DNA from: Bacteroidales bacterium
Lineage (GTDB): Bacteria; Bacteroidota; Bacteroidia; Bacteroidales; UBA932
Direction: 5' to 3'
Length of the DNA: 64,000 nt
NCBI GenBank assembly: GCA_017627955.1
Contig: JAGAFU010000052.1
Coordinates: 1-64,000 of the forward strand
Part shown: one piece after another, positions 25,580-36,980 of the stretch
Layout of the letters: the number at the start of each line of letters is the position of its first letter
Position numbering within the stretch: position 1 is the stretch's first letter
Made by a program: the position numbers and the translations under genes
The notes under the pieces: model-generated
Databases searched by the model: none
Told to the model about the DNA's origin: nothing
What the model saw: only the letters and a program-made list of their open reading frames with translations

Positions 25580-27373
25580 ATGGACATGAGAAAGAATATA
25601 TTGACAGCGGCCGCCTTGTTCCTTTGCGCGGTCACATTCGCCCAGACTAATCTCAACCCTACCGTTGAGGTGACCAACACCTACCAGGGCGATCCATCAG
25701 CGATCCATAAACCCCAGATCGGGATGGCCATCCCGGACTCCCTACTGAGGTTCGATATGGACTTCGGCTACGAGGTCTTCGAAAAGCCATACCAGGGAGC
25801 GTATAACTTCAAGCCCTACATGCTCGACATGAAGCCGGGCAAGGACGCTTACAGGGGCAGGAAATTGTATCTGAAGGCTGGAGCGGGCTATTCGCTTCAT
25901 CCCCAGCTGGATTTCGTCTTCAGCCCGGATCAGGCCGGTCCTTTCCAGATGAGTGTTTATGCCGGTCACAGGTCTTACCTGGGCAAATACAATAATCTGA
26001 TCTTGGACAGGGATGACCAGCTGTTCAAGGTGGTCAAGGATCCTGGCCGGTCATTCAGCGGCTACGACATCCACAACTCACTCGGATTCGAGGGAAGCTA
26101 TAGCTTCGACAAAGCCATATTCTCTTTTGGGGCAGGTTATGATGGCCTGATGGCTCGGGATTCGATATTCAAGCGTTCTTTCAACGCCTTCGATTTCAAC
26201 GCCAGGATCCGTTCCAACAGGAATGATGACAAGTACATCTATTTCGACCTCGGTATTGATGGACGTATCGGAGGTGACAAACGAGAAGGGTTGGGAAAGA
26301 TGGTCTCTTCCGATTCTTACTGGGACAATCTTTCGGAGAGGTCGATCACCCTTTCCGGCGAGGCCGGTCCCGTTTTGTCTCCCGGGCAGGCCGTCCTTGC
26401 AGGTTTCGAGGCTCAGACAGTGTCTTATGGCGGCCTCTTCGAGAGCAACGCCGGCCGGCTCGCGCTTGTCCCCAAGTACAGGATGACCTACGGCAAGCTG
26501 GACGCCAGCCTTGGAGTCCGGTTCGAGGTCCTGCTGTACGGGAAAGTCAATGAAGGAGCGCGGTTCCCCGCCATGTTCCAGCAAAAAGGAGGAGTGGTTT
26601 TCCCTGATGTGCGTCTGCGTTACAATGCCACCGACAGGTTGAGCCTGTTTTTCTCCGCGACAGGAGGCAATAAACTCAACACCTACTCGTCGGTCCTTTC
26701 CCGGCATCATTTCATCAATCCTTCGATAACCGACAATCGTGTGCGTTTGCTGGACAACTCGGTTGAGAAAGTCAACGCCAGGATAGGTGTCGAGGGAAAT
26801 GCCGGTGACAAACTGCAGTTGAGCGTGTCAGGAGGTTTCGCCCTGGTCGGCAATGGCATTGTGGACACGGGATTCCCCGTTTATGACATCACGATCCCAG
26901 CGATCCCCGCGATTCTTTCATTCCTCCCGACTGTCAGCTATTCGGACTACAGCATGCTCTACGCCGACGCTCTCGTCGACTACAGCGCCGGCAATTTCAG
27001 GCTCGACGGTGGCCTGCACTTGAGAAAGATGGCCTTCAAATACGACTCTGATCTCGGCCTGGCTCTGCCCAGGGTGTCCTTTGACGTCAAAGGAGTATAT
27101 GATTTCTCCTCCAGGGTTTACGCCGGGGTTCGGTTGCAAGGATCCGGAGGCAGGAAAGGACGTTGTCTCGCCCCGCCGTGGATCAACACGACTTCGTATG
27201 AGCTGAAGACTCCCGGCTGGTTTGATTTGGGACTTCTGGGAGGCTGGCAGTTCAACCGCAAACTTGGTTTCTGGCTTGAGTCAGGCAACCTTCTCTGCGA
27301 GACAATCCAGCGATCTCCGTTTTATTCTGAAAAAGACCTCTGGATAACGGCTGGAATCACCTTAAGTTTGTAG
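25580..27373 (+). CDS. Outer-membrane beta-barrel protein
   Basis: A 597-aa exported protein with a signal peptide (MRKNILTAAALFLCAVTFAQ; ATG 25586 is an equally good start) and long amphipathic, aromatic-rich stretches typical of TonB-receptor-like barrels (YFDLGIDGRIGG, VSYGGLFESNAG, LWITAGITLSL at the C-terminus). No plug domain or TonB box is evident. It probably forms an outer-membrane barrel partnered with the TPR protein encoded just upstream. I do not recognise a named function. Confidence 0.65.
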   Translation: MDMRKNILTAAALFLCAVTFAQTNLNPTVEVTNTYQGDPSAIHKPQIGMAIPDSLLRFDMDFGYEVFEKPYQGAYNFKPYMLDMKPGKDAYRGRKLYLKAGAGYSLHPQLDFVFSPDQAGPFQMSVYAGHRSYLGKYNNLILDRDDQLFKVVKDPGRSFSGYDIHNSLGFEGSYSFDKAIFSFGAGYDGLMARDSIFKRSFNAFDFNARIRSNRNDDKYIYFDLGIDGRIGGDKREGLGKMVSSDSYWDNLSERSITLSGEAGPVLSPGQAVLAGFEAQTVSYGGLFESNAGRLALVPKYRMTYGKLDASLGVRFEVLLYGKVNEGARFPAMFQQKGGVVFPDVRLRYNATDRLSLFFSATGGNKLNTYSSVLSRHHFINPSITDNRVRLLDNSVEKVNARIGVEGNAGDKLQLSVSGGFALVGNGIVDTGFPVYDITIPAIPAILSFLPTVSYSDYSMLYADALVDYSAGNFRLDGGLHLRKMAFKYDSDLGLALPRVSFDVKGVYDFSSRVYAGVRLQGSGGRKGRCLAPPWINTTSYELKTPGWFDLGLLGGWQFNRKLGFWLESGNLLCETIQRSPFYSEKDLWITAGITLSL

Positions 27374-29449
<2,076 letters not shown>

Positions 29450-29457
29450 TATATTTG
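29450..29457 (+). promoter_or_regulatory. Putative -7 box before the oxoamine synthase gene
   Basis: TATATTTG begins one base after the gyrB stop and lies 30 bases before the next start. It matches the TAnnTTTG element, but no good -33 element is visible. Confidence 0.3.
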
Positions 29458-29487
29458 GAAATAATTGGAAAATAAAAACTTACATTT

Positions 29488-30753
29488 ATGTATAGCGACA
29501 TATTTGAGAGAATCGAAAAAGATTCCGGTGGCCCTATAGGGCAGTATTTCGAGCAGGGTTTCGGCTATTACATGTACCCCAGGCTTGAGGGTGAGCTCGG
29601 CCCCCACATGACATTCAACGGGATTCCGGTGCTGAACTGGTCCCTGAACAACTATCTTGGTCTGGCCAATCACCCCGAGGTCCGCAAGGCTGACGCTCAG
29701 GCTGCGGCTGACTGGGGCCTCGCGTATCCGATGGGCGCCAGGATGATGTCCGGTCACACCCGGTATCATGAGAAGCTCGAGAAGATATTCGCTGACTTCG
29801 AGAAGAAAGAGGACGCCTTCCTCTACAACTTCGGTTACCAGGGAATCGTCTCCACGATCGACGCCCTGACCGGAAGGCACGATGTCATTGTCTATGACGC
29901 TGAGTGCCACGCCTGTCTGCTCGACGGAATACGTCTTCACATCGGCAGCAAGTACAAGTATCGCCACAACAACATGGCGGATTGCGAGAAAGTCCTTGCC
30001 CGCGCCTGCAAAGAGGCGGATGAGAACGGTGGCGGTGTGCTGCTGATCACCGAAGGTGTCTACGGAATGACCGGTGCTCTCGGCAAGCTTGACGAGATCG
30101 TCGCTCTCAAGAAGAAGTACCCGTTCAGGATACTTATCGACGATGCCCATGGATTCGGTCTTCTCGGTCCTCACGGGAGGGGAACCTCGGAGCATTTCGG
30201 TGTGATGGATGAGATCGATCTTTACATCGGCGCCTTCGCCAAGAGCATGGCCTCCATCGGTGGTTTTGTCGCCGGTCCTCATTCCATCATCAATTTCCTC
30301 AGGGCCAACATGCGCTCCCAGATGTATGCCAAGTCTCTTCCCATGGCTCTTGTCCTTGGTAATATCAAGAGAATGGAAATCATTGATTCTCCGGAAGGTG
30401 ATGAGCTTAGGGCAAAGTGCTGGAAGATCACCAGGGCGATCCAGGAAGGTTTCAAGTCCGAGGGATTCGACATCGGCGAGGCCGAGGCTTGCGTCACTCC
30501 TGTCCACATCAAAGGCGGTATTGCCCAGGCGACGAAGATGGCGAAGGATCTTCGCGAGAACTACCGTATTTTCTGCTCGATGGTCATCTATCCCGTCATC
30601 CCGAAGGGCATGATCATCTTCAGGATCGTCTCCACGGCCGCTCACACGATGGAAGATGTGGAGTACACTCTGAAAGTTTTCAAGGAGATTAAGGCGAAGC
30701 TCGACGCTGGTCAGTATGACGGTGACGACATTGCCGCGATGACAGTAAAATAA
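29488..30753 (+). CDS. Alpha-oxoamine synthase (serine palmitoyltransferase-like)
   Basis: A 421-aa PLP enzyme of the family that condenses an amino acid with an acyl thioester (SPT, KBL, BioF, cysteate acyltransferase). Family blocks: NNYLGLANHPEV, GARMMSGHTRYHEKLE, DDAHGFGLLGPHGRGTSEHF and PLP-lysine motif FAKSMASIGGFVAG (about 251). An SDR gene follows, matching the synthase plus 3-keto reductase pair of sphingolipid or sulfonolipid base synthesis. That pairing makes SPT or cysteate acyltransferase (SulA-type) more likely than KBL or BioF; serine versus cysteate cannot be read here. Confidence 0.7.
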   Translation: MYSDIFERIEKDSGGPIGQYFEQGFGYYMYPRLEGELGPHMTFNGIPVLNWSLNNYLGLANHPEVRKADAQAAADWGLAYPMGARMMSGHTRYHEKLEKIFADFEKKEDAFLYNFGYQGIVSTIDALTGRHDVIVYDAECHACLLDGIRLHIGSKYKYRHNNMADCEKVLARACKEADENGGGVLLITEGVYGMTGALGKLDEIVALKKKYPFRILIDDAHGFGLLGPHGRGTSEHFGVMDEIDLYIGAFAKSMASIGGFVAGPHSIINFLRANMRSQMYAKSLPMALVLGNIKRMEIIDSPEGDELRAKCWKITRAIQEGFKSEGFDIGEAEACVTPVHIKGGIAQATKMAKDLRENYRIFCSMVIYPVIPKGMIIFRIVSTAAHTMEDVEYTLKVFKEIKAKLDAGQYDGDDIAAMTVK

Positions 30754-30763
30754 CTGCCATCCA

Positions 30764-30833
30764 GTGTAACTTGTCATTCAGTGTCGCTTGTCATTCAGTG
30801 TCGCTTGTCATTCTGAGCGAAGCGAAGAATCTC
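30764..30833 (+). repeat. 17-base tandem repeat leading into dispersed repeat, copy 2
   Basis: Three tandem 17-base units (30764-30780, 30781-30797, 30798-30814) share the core CTTGTCATTC; the last runs directly into GAGCGAAGCGAAGAATCTC (30815-30833). The block fills the gap between the oxoamine synthase stop and the SDR start, 7 bases before its ATG. Three units of this size with no spacers are not a CRISPR array. Confidence 0.75.
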
Positions 30834-30840
30834 AAAACCA

Positions 30841-31662
30841 ATGAATAAGGAATATTTCAAAGACAAAGTCATCATAGTGACGGGAGCCAGCTCGGGAATC
30901 GGGTTGGCTTCAGCCCGCTTATTGGCTTCAAGGGGAGCGCGTGTCGTGATGGCCGCCAGGTCCTACGACAAGCTTGTCGAGCTCTCCCCGAGCGTGAGCC
31001 CAGATCCGGATAGGGTGCTGTGTGTAAAAACGGATGTCTCCAAGGAGGAAGACTGCCGTGCCCTGATCGAGAAAACGGTCGAGAAGTTCGGCAGGATTGA
31101 CATTCTGGTGAACAATGCCGGTATTTCAATGCGGGCCATGTTCAAGGATCTGGACTTGGGAGTCATCCGCTCACTTATGGATGTGAATTTCTGGGGCACT
31201 GTCCAATGCACCAAATATGCCCTTCCGTATCTCCTTGAGTCGAAAGGGCAGGTGGTGGGAGTCATCTCGATCGCCGGGTTCTCCGCTTTGCCGGCCAGGA
31301 CTGGCTACTCCGCATCGAAATATGCGGTGAGAGGCTTTCTCGACACTATCCGTATAGAGCATCTGAAGGACGGGTTGAACGTGCTTGTGTTCGCTCCCGG
31401 CTACACCGAGTCCAATGTCCGCAAGGCCGCTCTGACGGCTGACGGATCCCCTCAGGGCGAGACCCCGCTCAAAGAGGAGAAGCTGATGAGCGCGGAGGAA
31501 TGCGCTCTTCATCTTGCCAAGGGCTTGGAAAAGAGAAAATCCCAAGTCGTGTTGACCGGTCTCGGAAAGGCTACTGTGCTTGCGCACAATCTTTTCCCGA
31601 GACTGACAGATAAACTGACGTACGGCTACATCGCCAAAGAGACAGGCAGTCCCTTCAAATAG
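30841..31662 (+). CDS. SDR oxidoreductase, possible 3-ketosphinganine-type reductase
   Basis: A 273-aa classical SDR with TGASSGIG (about 15-22), NNAG (about 90-93), a Ser in ISIAGFSALPARTGYSASKYAVRGF and the YSASK active site. The C-terminal ~50 residues include a hydrophobic region as in membrane-associated keto-lipid reductases. Placed after the alpha-oxoamine synthase, it is a good candidate for the NADPH-dependent reduction of the 3-keto long-chain base (inference). A general oxidoreductase role cannot be excluded. Confidence 0.75.
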   Translation: MNKEYFKDKVIIVTGASSGIGLASARLLASRGARVVMAARSYDKLVELSPSVSPDPDRVLCVKTDVSKEEDCRALIEKTVEKFGRIDILVNNAGISMRAMFKDLDLGVIRSLMDVNFWGTVQCTKYALPYLLESKGQVVGVISIAGFSALPARTGYSASKYAVRGFLDTIRIEHLKDGLNVLVFAPGYTESNVRKAALTADGSPQGETPLKEEKLMSAEECALHLAKGLEKRKSQVVLTGLGKATVLAHNLFPRLTDKLTYGYIAKETGSPFK

Positions 31663-31674
31663 TCTAATGTTATC

Positions 31675-33717
31675 ATGAGCAGGCCGGAAAGGAAAATAAA
31701 CTATCGGATAGTGGTCCCTTTGGTCATGATCTTCGTGATCCTGACCCTTGTGTTCCCCAGGAAAGCCAAGTTCGCTTACGACTACAAGAAAGGCTCTCCC
31801 TGGGCCCATGAGACACTCTTGGCCCAGTTTGATTTCCCGATCCTGAAGACTGACGAGCAGTTGAGGGAGGAGAGGAGCAAAAACAAGTCGGCCGTCATTC
31901 CTTATTACCGGTTCCGTCAGGATATTGTCGACAATAGCCTCAGCGCTGTCGGCAGCATGGAGCTTGGAAAATACTCTTCTTTCCGCCCACAGTTAGTCTC
32001 CGTGCTGGAGAGCATCTTTTCCCGGGGAGTCGTCTCGGATGAAGGGGTTAAACTTGACAAAGGGGCCGATCCTTCTTCCGCGGTCATATATATCCAGAAA
32101 GACAAAAGAGCGGTGAAACGACCTGCCTCAGAGGTTTTTAAGGAGTCGGAGGCAAGGGCGAAACTCATGTCTGATGTCGCTTCAAAGCACCCTCATGTGA
32201 ATGTGGATTCAGTCCTGAGGGCGGAGAAAGTCTATGATCTGGTTGTCCCGAACCTTGACTATGACTCCAGGACCACGGACCTCGTGAACTCTGAAGCCTC
32301 ATCCAGGATATCTACCACCCTGGGTTTCGTCAATGCCGGCCAGCTCATCATCTCAGAAGGAGACATAGTGACCTCCGAGATTGCCCAGATTCTGGATTCC
32401 TACAAAGTCGAGTATGAGGAGAACATGGGGTACGGCGGGCCGAAGATATTCTTCTGGCTCGGCAACGCCTTGATGGCTTTCGTCATCACCGTGCTCTTCT
32501 TCCTGGTGATATATTTCCTCAATAAAAGGATATTCAAGGACACGCGGCGCTACTGGTACTTGGTCCTGATCTTGCTGATCAGCGCCCTTACCACAGTGAT
32601 AGCCAATAAGTTCTTCCCGAAGTTCATGTACATGGTCCCGTTTACCCTGGCGGCTTTGTACCTTGAGGCCTTCTTCAAGAACAAGATGATCCTGCCGCTT
32701 TGTGTCGTCTCCTTCATGCCTCTTCTGATATTCCCGGACAACGGGGTGGTCTTGTTCGTGATGTTCATCGTGGCCAGCGTCGTGGCTGTCTTCGCGTTCA
32801 AGTTCTTCAATCAGGGCTGGAGGCAGTTCATCACGGCGGCCATAGTCTTTGTCAGCCTTCTTGTCACGTATTTCGGCTTCCGCCTGATCGGCAAGGTCAG
32901 CGACGATCCCTACCAGGCGATCCTGTTCCTGTTCATCGGATCGATGCTCAATGTGGCCGGCTACCCGCTCATCTACCTCTTCGAGAAGATGTTCGGCCTT
33001 GTCTCGAACTCCAGGCTCAGGGAGCTGTGCGACACCAACAATCCTCTCCTGAGGGATCTGGAACAGAAGGCTCCTGGCACTTTCCAGCATTCACTGCAGG
33101 TTATGAATATGGCCGATGCGGCCGCACGCGCCGTCGATGCCAACTCATTGTTGATCAGGGCTGGAGCCTTGTATCATGATATCGGAAAGATGAAGAATCC
33201 GTCTTGTTTCATCGAGAATGACAGCCTTTCCGGCAATGGCCCTCATTACCACGACGGCCTTTCTCCGAAAGAGAGCGCCATAGCTATCATCAAGCATGTC
33301 CAGGACGGCTTGGATCTTGCCAAGGAATATGACCTCCCGGATCTCGTGACCGATTTCATCCGGACCCATCACGGTACCTCCAACACTGGTTATTTCTACT
33401 CCAAATATCTCAGGGAAGGTGGAGACCCCAACGATGTGGACTGCTTCTTCTATAAAGGCAGTAAGCCTCGTTCCAAGGAGCAAGTCATATTGATGATCTG
33501 CGACAGCGTGGAGGCTGCCTCCCGGACTCTCAAGGACAACTCGCCGGAGACCTTCTCCGAGTTTGTTGAGAACATCGTTGAGGGCAAGATAATTATCGGA
33601 CAGCTTGACGAGGCTGACATCACCATCAAGCAGCTCAACACCGTCAAGGAAGTCCTCAAGAGCTACCTCTCGCAACTCTATCACGAGAGAGTGCTCTACC
33701 CAACAGTAAATAAATAA
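31675..33717 (+). CDS. 7TM HD-domain phosphodiesterase, PgpH-like
   Basis: A 680-aa membrane enzyme of the 7TMR-HDED family. One N-terminal membrane segment (about 12-32) leads to an extracytoplasmic domain (about 40-250), then about seven membrane segments (about 265-450) and a cytoplasmic HD domain: HSLQVMNMADAA, LYHDIGKM and the RTHHGTSNTGYF segment. PgpH in Listeria hydrolyses c-di-AMP to pApA. No diadenylate cyclase gene lies in the window, so the substrate is inferred from family. Encoded 12 bases after the SDR. Confidence 0.88.
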   Translation: MSRPERKINYRIVVPLVMIFVILTLVFPRKAKFAYDYKKGSPWAHETLLAQFDFPILKTDEQLREERSKNKSAVIPYYRFRQDIVDNSLSAVGSMELGKYSSFRPQLVSVLESIFSRGVVSDEGVKLDKGADPSSAVIYIQKDKRAVKRPASEVFKESEARAKLMSDVASKHPHVNVDSVLRAEKVYDLVVPNLDYDSRTTDLVNSEASSRISTTLGFVNAGQLIISEGDIVTSEIAQILDSYKVEYEENMGYGGPKIFFWLGNALMAFVITVLFFLVIYFLNKRIFKDTRRYWYLVLILLISALTTVIANKFFPKFMYMVPFTLAALYLEAFFKNKMILPLCVVSFMPLLIFPDNGVVLFVMFIVASVVAVFAFKFFNQGWRQFITAAIVFVSLLVTYFGFRLIGKVSDDPYQAILFLFIGSMLNVAGYPLIYLFEKMFGLVSNSRLRELCDTNNPLLRDLEQKAPGTFQHSLQVMNMADAAARAVDANSLLIRAGALYHDIGKMKNPSCFIENDSLSGNGPHYHDGLSPKESAIAIIKHVQDGLDLAKEYDLPDLVTDFIRTHHGTSNTGYFYSKYLREGGDPNDVDCFFYKGSKPRSKEQVILMICDSVEAASRTLKDNSPETFSEFVENIVEGKIIIGQLDEADITIKQLNTVKEVLKSYLSQLYHERVLYPTVNK

Positions 33718-33737
33718 TAAATAATTTATAAAGTATT

Positions 33738-35051
33738 ATGGAAGTAATTAAGAATCAAATTGATGATCTGAACATCGAAGTGACAGTCAACCTCAAGGCG
33801 GATGATTATGCCGAGCAGGAGAAAAAAAGACTTGCCGCCTACAGGAGGCAAGCCGATTTCAAGGGTTTCCGTAAAGGAATGGTCCCTGCCCAGCTTGTGA
33901 AGAAGATCTACGGTGATCAGGCACTTTACGAGACCATCAATGGGATTGTCTCGGAGCAGCTCGACAAGTTTATCAAGGATAACGACCTGCATATCCTCGG
34001 AGAGCCTATCGGAAGCGAGTCACAGAAAGAGAACGAGTGGGTCGACGGTGCTGATTTCGAGTTCAAGTTTGACCTCGGTCTTTCACCGAAGCTTGATTTT
34101 GAGGTCTCCAAGGATGACAAGCTGCCTTACTACAAGATCAATGTCACCGAGGACGCCAAGGCCAAGATGAAGGAGAACATCCTCCGTCAGTACGGACAGC
34201 TTGAGGAAGGCGAGGCCGCCGGTGAGGATGACTATGTGGTGGTCGATTTCAAGCAGGGCGAGAAAGTTGTCGAAGGAGCTTATGTTTCTGTCAATAAGGT
34301 TGATGGTACAGCCAAGAAGAAGTTCCTCGGGGCCAAGGTCGACGACAAGTTCACCGTCGACGTCAACAAGGCTTTCACCAATGAGACAGACCGCGCCGCC
34401 ATGCTCAAGGTCAAGAAGGAAGAGCTCGCGGAGCTGGATCCGAAATGGGAGGCCACTGTGGTTAACGTCAAGACTTTCGTTCCTGCCACCGAGAGCCAGG
34501 AGACTTACGACAAGGTTTTCGGAAAGGATGTTGTGAAGACCACCGAGGAGTTTGACGCCAAGATCGCCGAGAGGCTTGAGAACGAGTACAAGCAGGAGGC
34601 TGATTACAAGCTTTCCCAGGACATCCGCAAGTTCTTTGTTGACAAGGCTGGTGTCCAGGTTCCTGAGGCTTTCCTCAAGAGGTGGCTCTATGAGAGCAAC
34701 AAGGAGAAATTCACCAAGGAAGATGTCGACAAGGAGTTTGACGCCTTCCTGGGCGATTTCCGCTGGCAGCTTGTCCGCGGTTACCTCATGAAGAAGTTTG
34801 ACCTCAAGATCGAGGATAAGGACATGGTCGGCGCCGCCAAGGCCTATGCCTCCTACCAGTACGCCATGTACGGGATGGGCAACGTTCCCGAGCAGTTCAT
34901 CACCGATGCTGCCATGAACATCCTCAAAGACGAGCGTCAGACTCGCAATATTGAGGAGAGCGTTGAGAATGAGAAGGTTATCGCGGCTATCAAAGAGAAG
35001 ATAACCCTTCAGAGCAAAAAGATCTCCGAGGATAAATTCCGCGCCTTATAA
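33738..35051 (+). CDS. tig: Trigger factor
   Basis: A 437-aa ribosome-bound chaperone. The ribosome-docking loop reads GFRKGMVPAQLVKKIYG (about 34-50, family GFRxGxxP). The middle domain is a weakly conserved FKBP-type PPIase, as usual in Bacteroidota, and the C-terminal arms are rich in Lys and Glu. Two bases separate it from clpP and clpX follows: the standard tig-clpP-clpX order linking nascent-chain folding to proteolysis. Confidence 0.92.
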   Translation: MEVIKNQIDDLNIEVTVNLKADDYAEQEKKRLAAYRRQADFKGFRKGMVPAQLVKKIYGDQALYETINGIVSEQLDKFIKDNDLHILGEPIGSESQKENEWVDGADFEFKFDLGLSPKLDFEVSKDDKLPYYKINVTEDAKAKMKENILRQYGQLEEGEAAGEDDYVVVDFKQGEKVVEGAYVSVNKVDGTAKKKFLGAKVDDKFTVDVNKAFTNETDRAAMLKVKKEELAELDPKWEATVVNVKTFVPATESQETYDKVFGKDVVKTTEEFDAKIAERLENEYKQEADYKLSQDIRKFFVDKAGVQVPEAFLKRWLYESNKEKFTKEDVDKEFDAFLGDFRWQLVRGYLMKKFDLKIEDKDMVGAAKAYASYQYAMYGMGNVPEQFITDAAMNILKDERQTRNIEESVENEKVIAAIKEKITLQSKKISEDKFRAL

Positions 35052-35053
35052 TT

Positions 35054-35746
35054 ATGGACGAGTTCAAGAAATACGCGGTCAAAGGCATGGGGCTCAGCTC
35101 CATGACCCTTGATCGTTACCAGAGGGCCCTTCGACAGGCTAATGGTGTCACGACTGACGCCTACATCAACCCCACGATCATTGAGGAAAGAAAGCTCAAT
35201 GTCGCGTCAATGGATGTTTTCAGCCGGTTGATGATGGACAGGATCATATTCCTGGGAGTGCCGATCGACGATGATGTCGCCAACATCATCCAGGCCCAGC
35301 TCCTCTTCCTGGCTTCCACCGATCCGGGTGCCGATATATCCTTGTATATCAACACTCCCGGTGGCCAGGTGACCTCCGGCCTAGCCATTTATGACACCAT
35401 GCAGCTTGTTGAACCTGATGTGGCCACCATCTGCACGGGTATGGCGGCTTCCATGGGATCCGTCCTGCTTTGTGCCGGAGCCAAAGGCAAGCGTTCCTGC
35501 CTGCCTCACTCCAGGGTCCTCATTCATCAGCCTCTGGGAGGCGCTCAGGGCCAGGCTTCCGACATCATGATCGCCGCTAAGGAGATCGAGAAGACCCGCA
35601 AGGAGCTCTACGACATCATTTCCCAGCACTCCGGGCAGCCTTATGACAAGGTCTTTGCCGATGCTGACAGGGACTTCTGGATGACAGCCCAGGAGGCTCT
35701 CGACTACGGAATGGTGGACGAGATCCTTTCCAAGAAATCGAAGTGA
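35054..35746 (+). CDS. clpP: ATP-dependent Clp protease proteolytic subunit
   Basis: A 230-aa serine protease that forms the tetradecameric chamber served by ClpX. Catalytic Ser lies in [12 protein letters not shown] (about 129), His in [11 protein letters not shown] (about 157) and Asp in the DRDFWM region (about 203). An N-terminal extension of ~35 residues precedes the core. Its stop overlaps the clpX start by one base (TGATG). Confidence 0.96.
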   Translation: MDEFKKYAVKGMGLSSMTLDRYQRALRQANGVTTDAYINPTIIEERKLNVASMDVFSRLMMDRIIFLGVPIDDDVANIIQAQLLFLASTDPGADISLYINTPGGQVTSGLAIYDTMQLVEPDVATICTGMAASMGSVLLCAGAKGKRSCLPHSRVLIHQPLGGAQGQASDIMIAAKEIEKTRKELYDIISQHSGQPYDKVFADADRDFWMTAQEALDYGMVDEILSKKSK

Positions 35747-36972
35747 TGGCCCAGAAAGGTTCGTCACAAAGACATTGTATGTTCTGTGGCAGGAAGGAAT
35801 CAGAAGTTCCTTTCCTGCTTCAGGGCTTGGATGGTTATATATGCAGCGATTGCGTCGAACTGGCTCATGAATATCTTAACGACACCGTCCGGGAGACGGC
35901 CGCCAAAAGTTCCTCTGAGCGTATTGACGACAAGAACAAGCCGGCTGACATCAAGGCTTTCCTGGACCAGTACGTGATCGGGCAGGACCGGGCCAAGAAG
36001 ATGCTCGCGGTTGCTGTCTACAACCACTACAAAAGAATCAACCACAACCTTGTCGACAAGCCAGACGACGGGGTCGAGCTGGAGAAATCCAACATTCTCC
36101 TCGTCGGACCGACCGGTACTGGCAAAACCTTGCTGGCCAAGACTATCGCCAAGATGCTTGGCGTCCCTTTCACCATCGTTGACGCGACTGTCCTGACCGA
36201 GGCCGGTTATGTCGGAGAGGATGTGGAGAGTATTCTCACCCGGCTTCTCCAGGAGGCTGATTTCGATGTCGCCAAAGCCGAGAGGGGAATAGTCTTCATC
36301 GATGAGATCGACAAGATCGCCAGGAAGAGCGACAACCCCTCTATCACTCGTGATGTCTCCGGCGAGGGTGTTCAGCAGGCTATGCTCAAACTCTTGGAAG
36401 GCAATGTGATAAACGTTCCTCCGAAGGGAGGGCGCAAGCATCCCGAACAGGAGTTTATCCATGTCAATACCCAGAATATCCTCTTTATCTGCGGAGGCGC
36501 TTTCGAAGGTATCGAAAGGCGCATCGCCCAGAGGCTCAACACTCAGGTGATAGGTTTCGGAGCTTCCAAGAAGCAGAAGATAGACAAGGAGAATCTCCTT
36601 CGATATGTCGACGCGCAGGACATGAGGGCTTACGGCCTCATCCCTGAGATCATCGGCCGATTGCCTGTGATAACCTACCTCGACGCTCTTGACAGGGACG
36701 CTCTCCTTCGGATCCTGACGGAGCCGAAAAACGCTGTCTTGAAGCAATATGCCAAACTTTTCGAGATGGACGGCATGACGCTCAAGATAGGGGAGGGTGT
36801 CAAAGAGTTGATTGTTGACACCGCGATCAAGAACAAATTGGGCGCCAGGGGATTACGCTCCATCTGCGAGCAGATCTTCGATGATGCCATGTACGATGCG
36901 CCCTCTTCCGGCAAGAAGACCTTCACCGTAACCCTTGCCTACGCCAAGGAAAAGCTCAAGGACAGGATTTAG
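35746..36972 (+). CDS. clpX: ATP-dependent Clp protease ATP-binding subunit ClpX
   Basis: A 408-aa AAA+ unfoldase that feeds substrates to ClpP, including tmRNA-tagged proteins whose tag is encoded at 45543-45569. The N-terminal zinc domain has CMFCGRKE...CSDC; Walker A is [12 protein letters not shown] (about 122) and Walker [12 protein letters not shown]. Sensor and pore regions are typical. ATG 35746 was preferred to the GTG at 35743 because it overlaps the clpP stop by one base. Confidence 0.97.
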   Translation: MAQKGSSQRHCMFCGRKESEVPFLLQGLDGYICSDCVELAHEYLNDTVRETAAKSSSERIDDKNKPADIKAFLDQYVIGQDRAKKMLAVAVYNHYKRINHNLVDKPDDGVELEKSNILLVGPTGTGKTLLAKTIAKMLGVPFTIVDATVLTEAGYVGEDVESILTRLLQEADFDVAKAERGIVFIDEIDKIARKSDNPSITRDVSGEGVQQAMLKLLEGNVINVPPKGGRKHPEQEFIHVNTQNILFICGGAFEGIERRIAQRLNTQVIGFGASKKQKIDKENLLRYVDAQDMRAYGLIPEIIGRLPVITYLDALDRDALLRILTEPKNAVLKQYAKLFEMDGMTLKIGEGVKELIVDTAIKNKLGARGLRSICEQIFDDAMYDAPSSGKKTFTVTLAYAKEKLKDRI

Positions 36973-36980
36973 TTTATTGT

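Noticed and set aside
30764..30814. Possible CRISPR array
   Set aside because: Three abutting 17-base units with no spacers and no cas genes in the window; simple tandem repeat.
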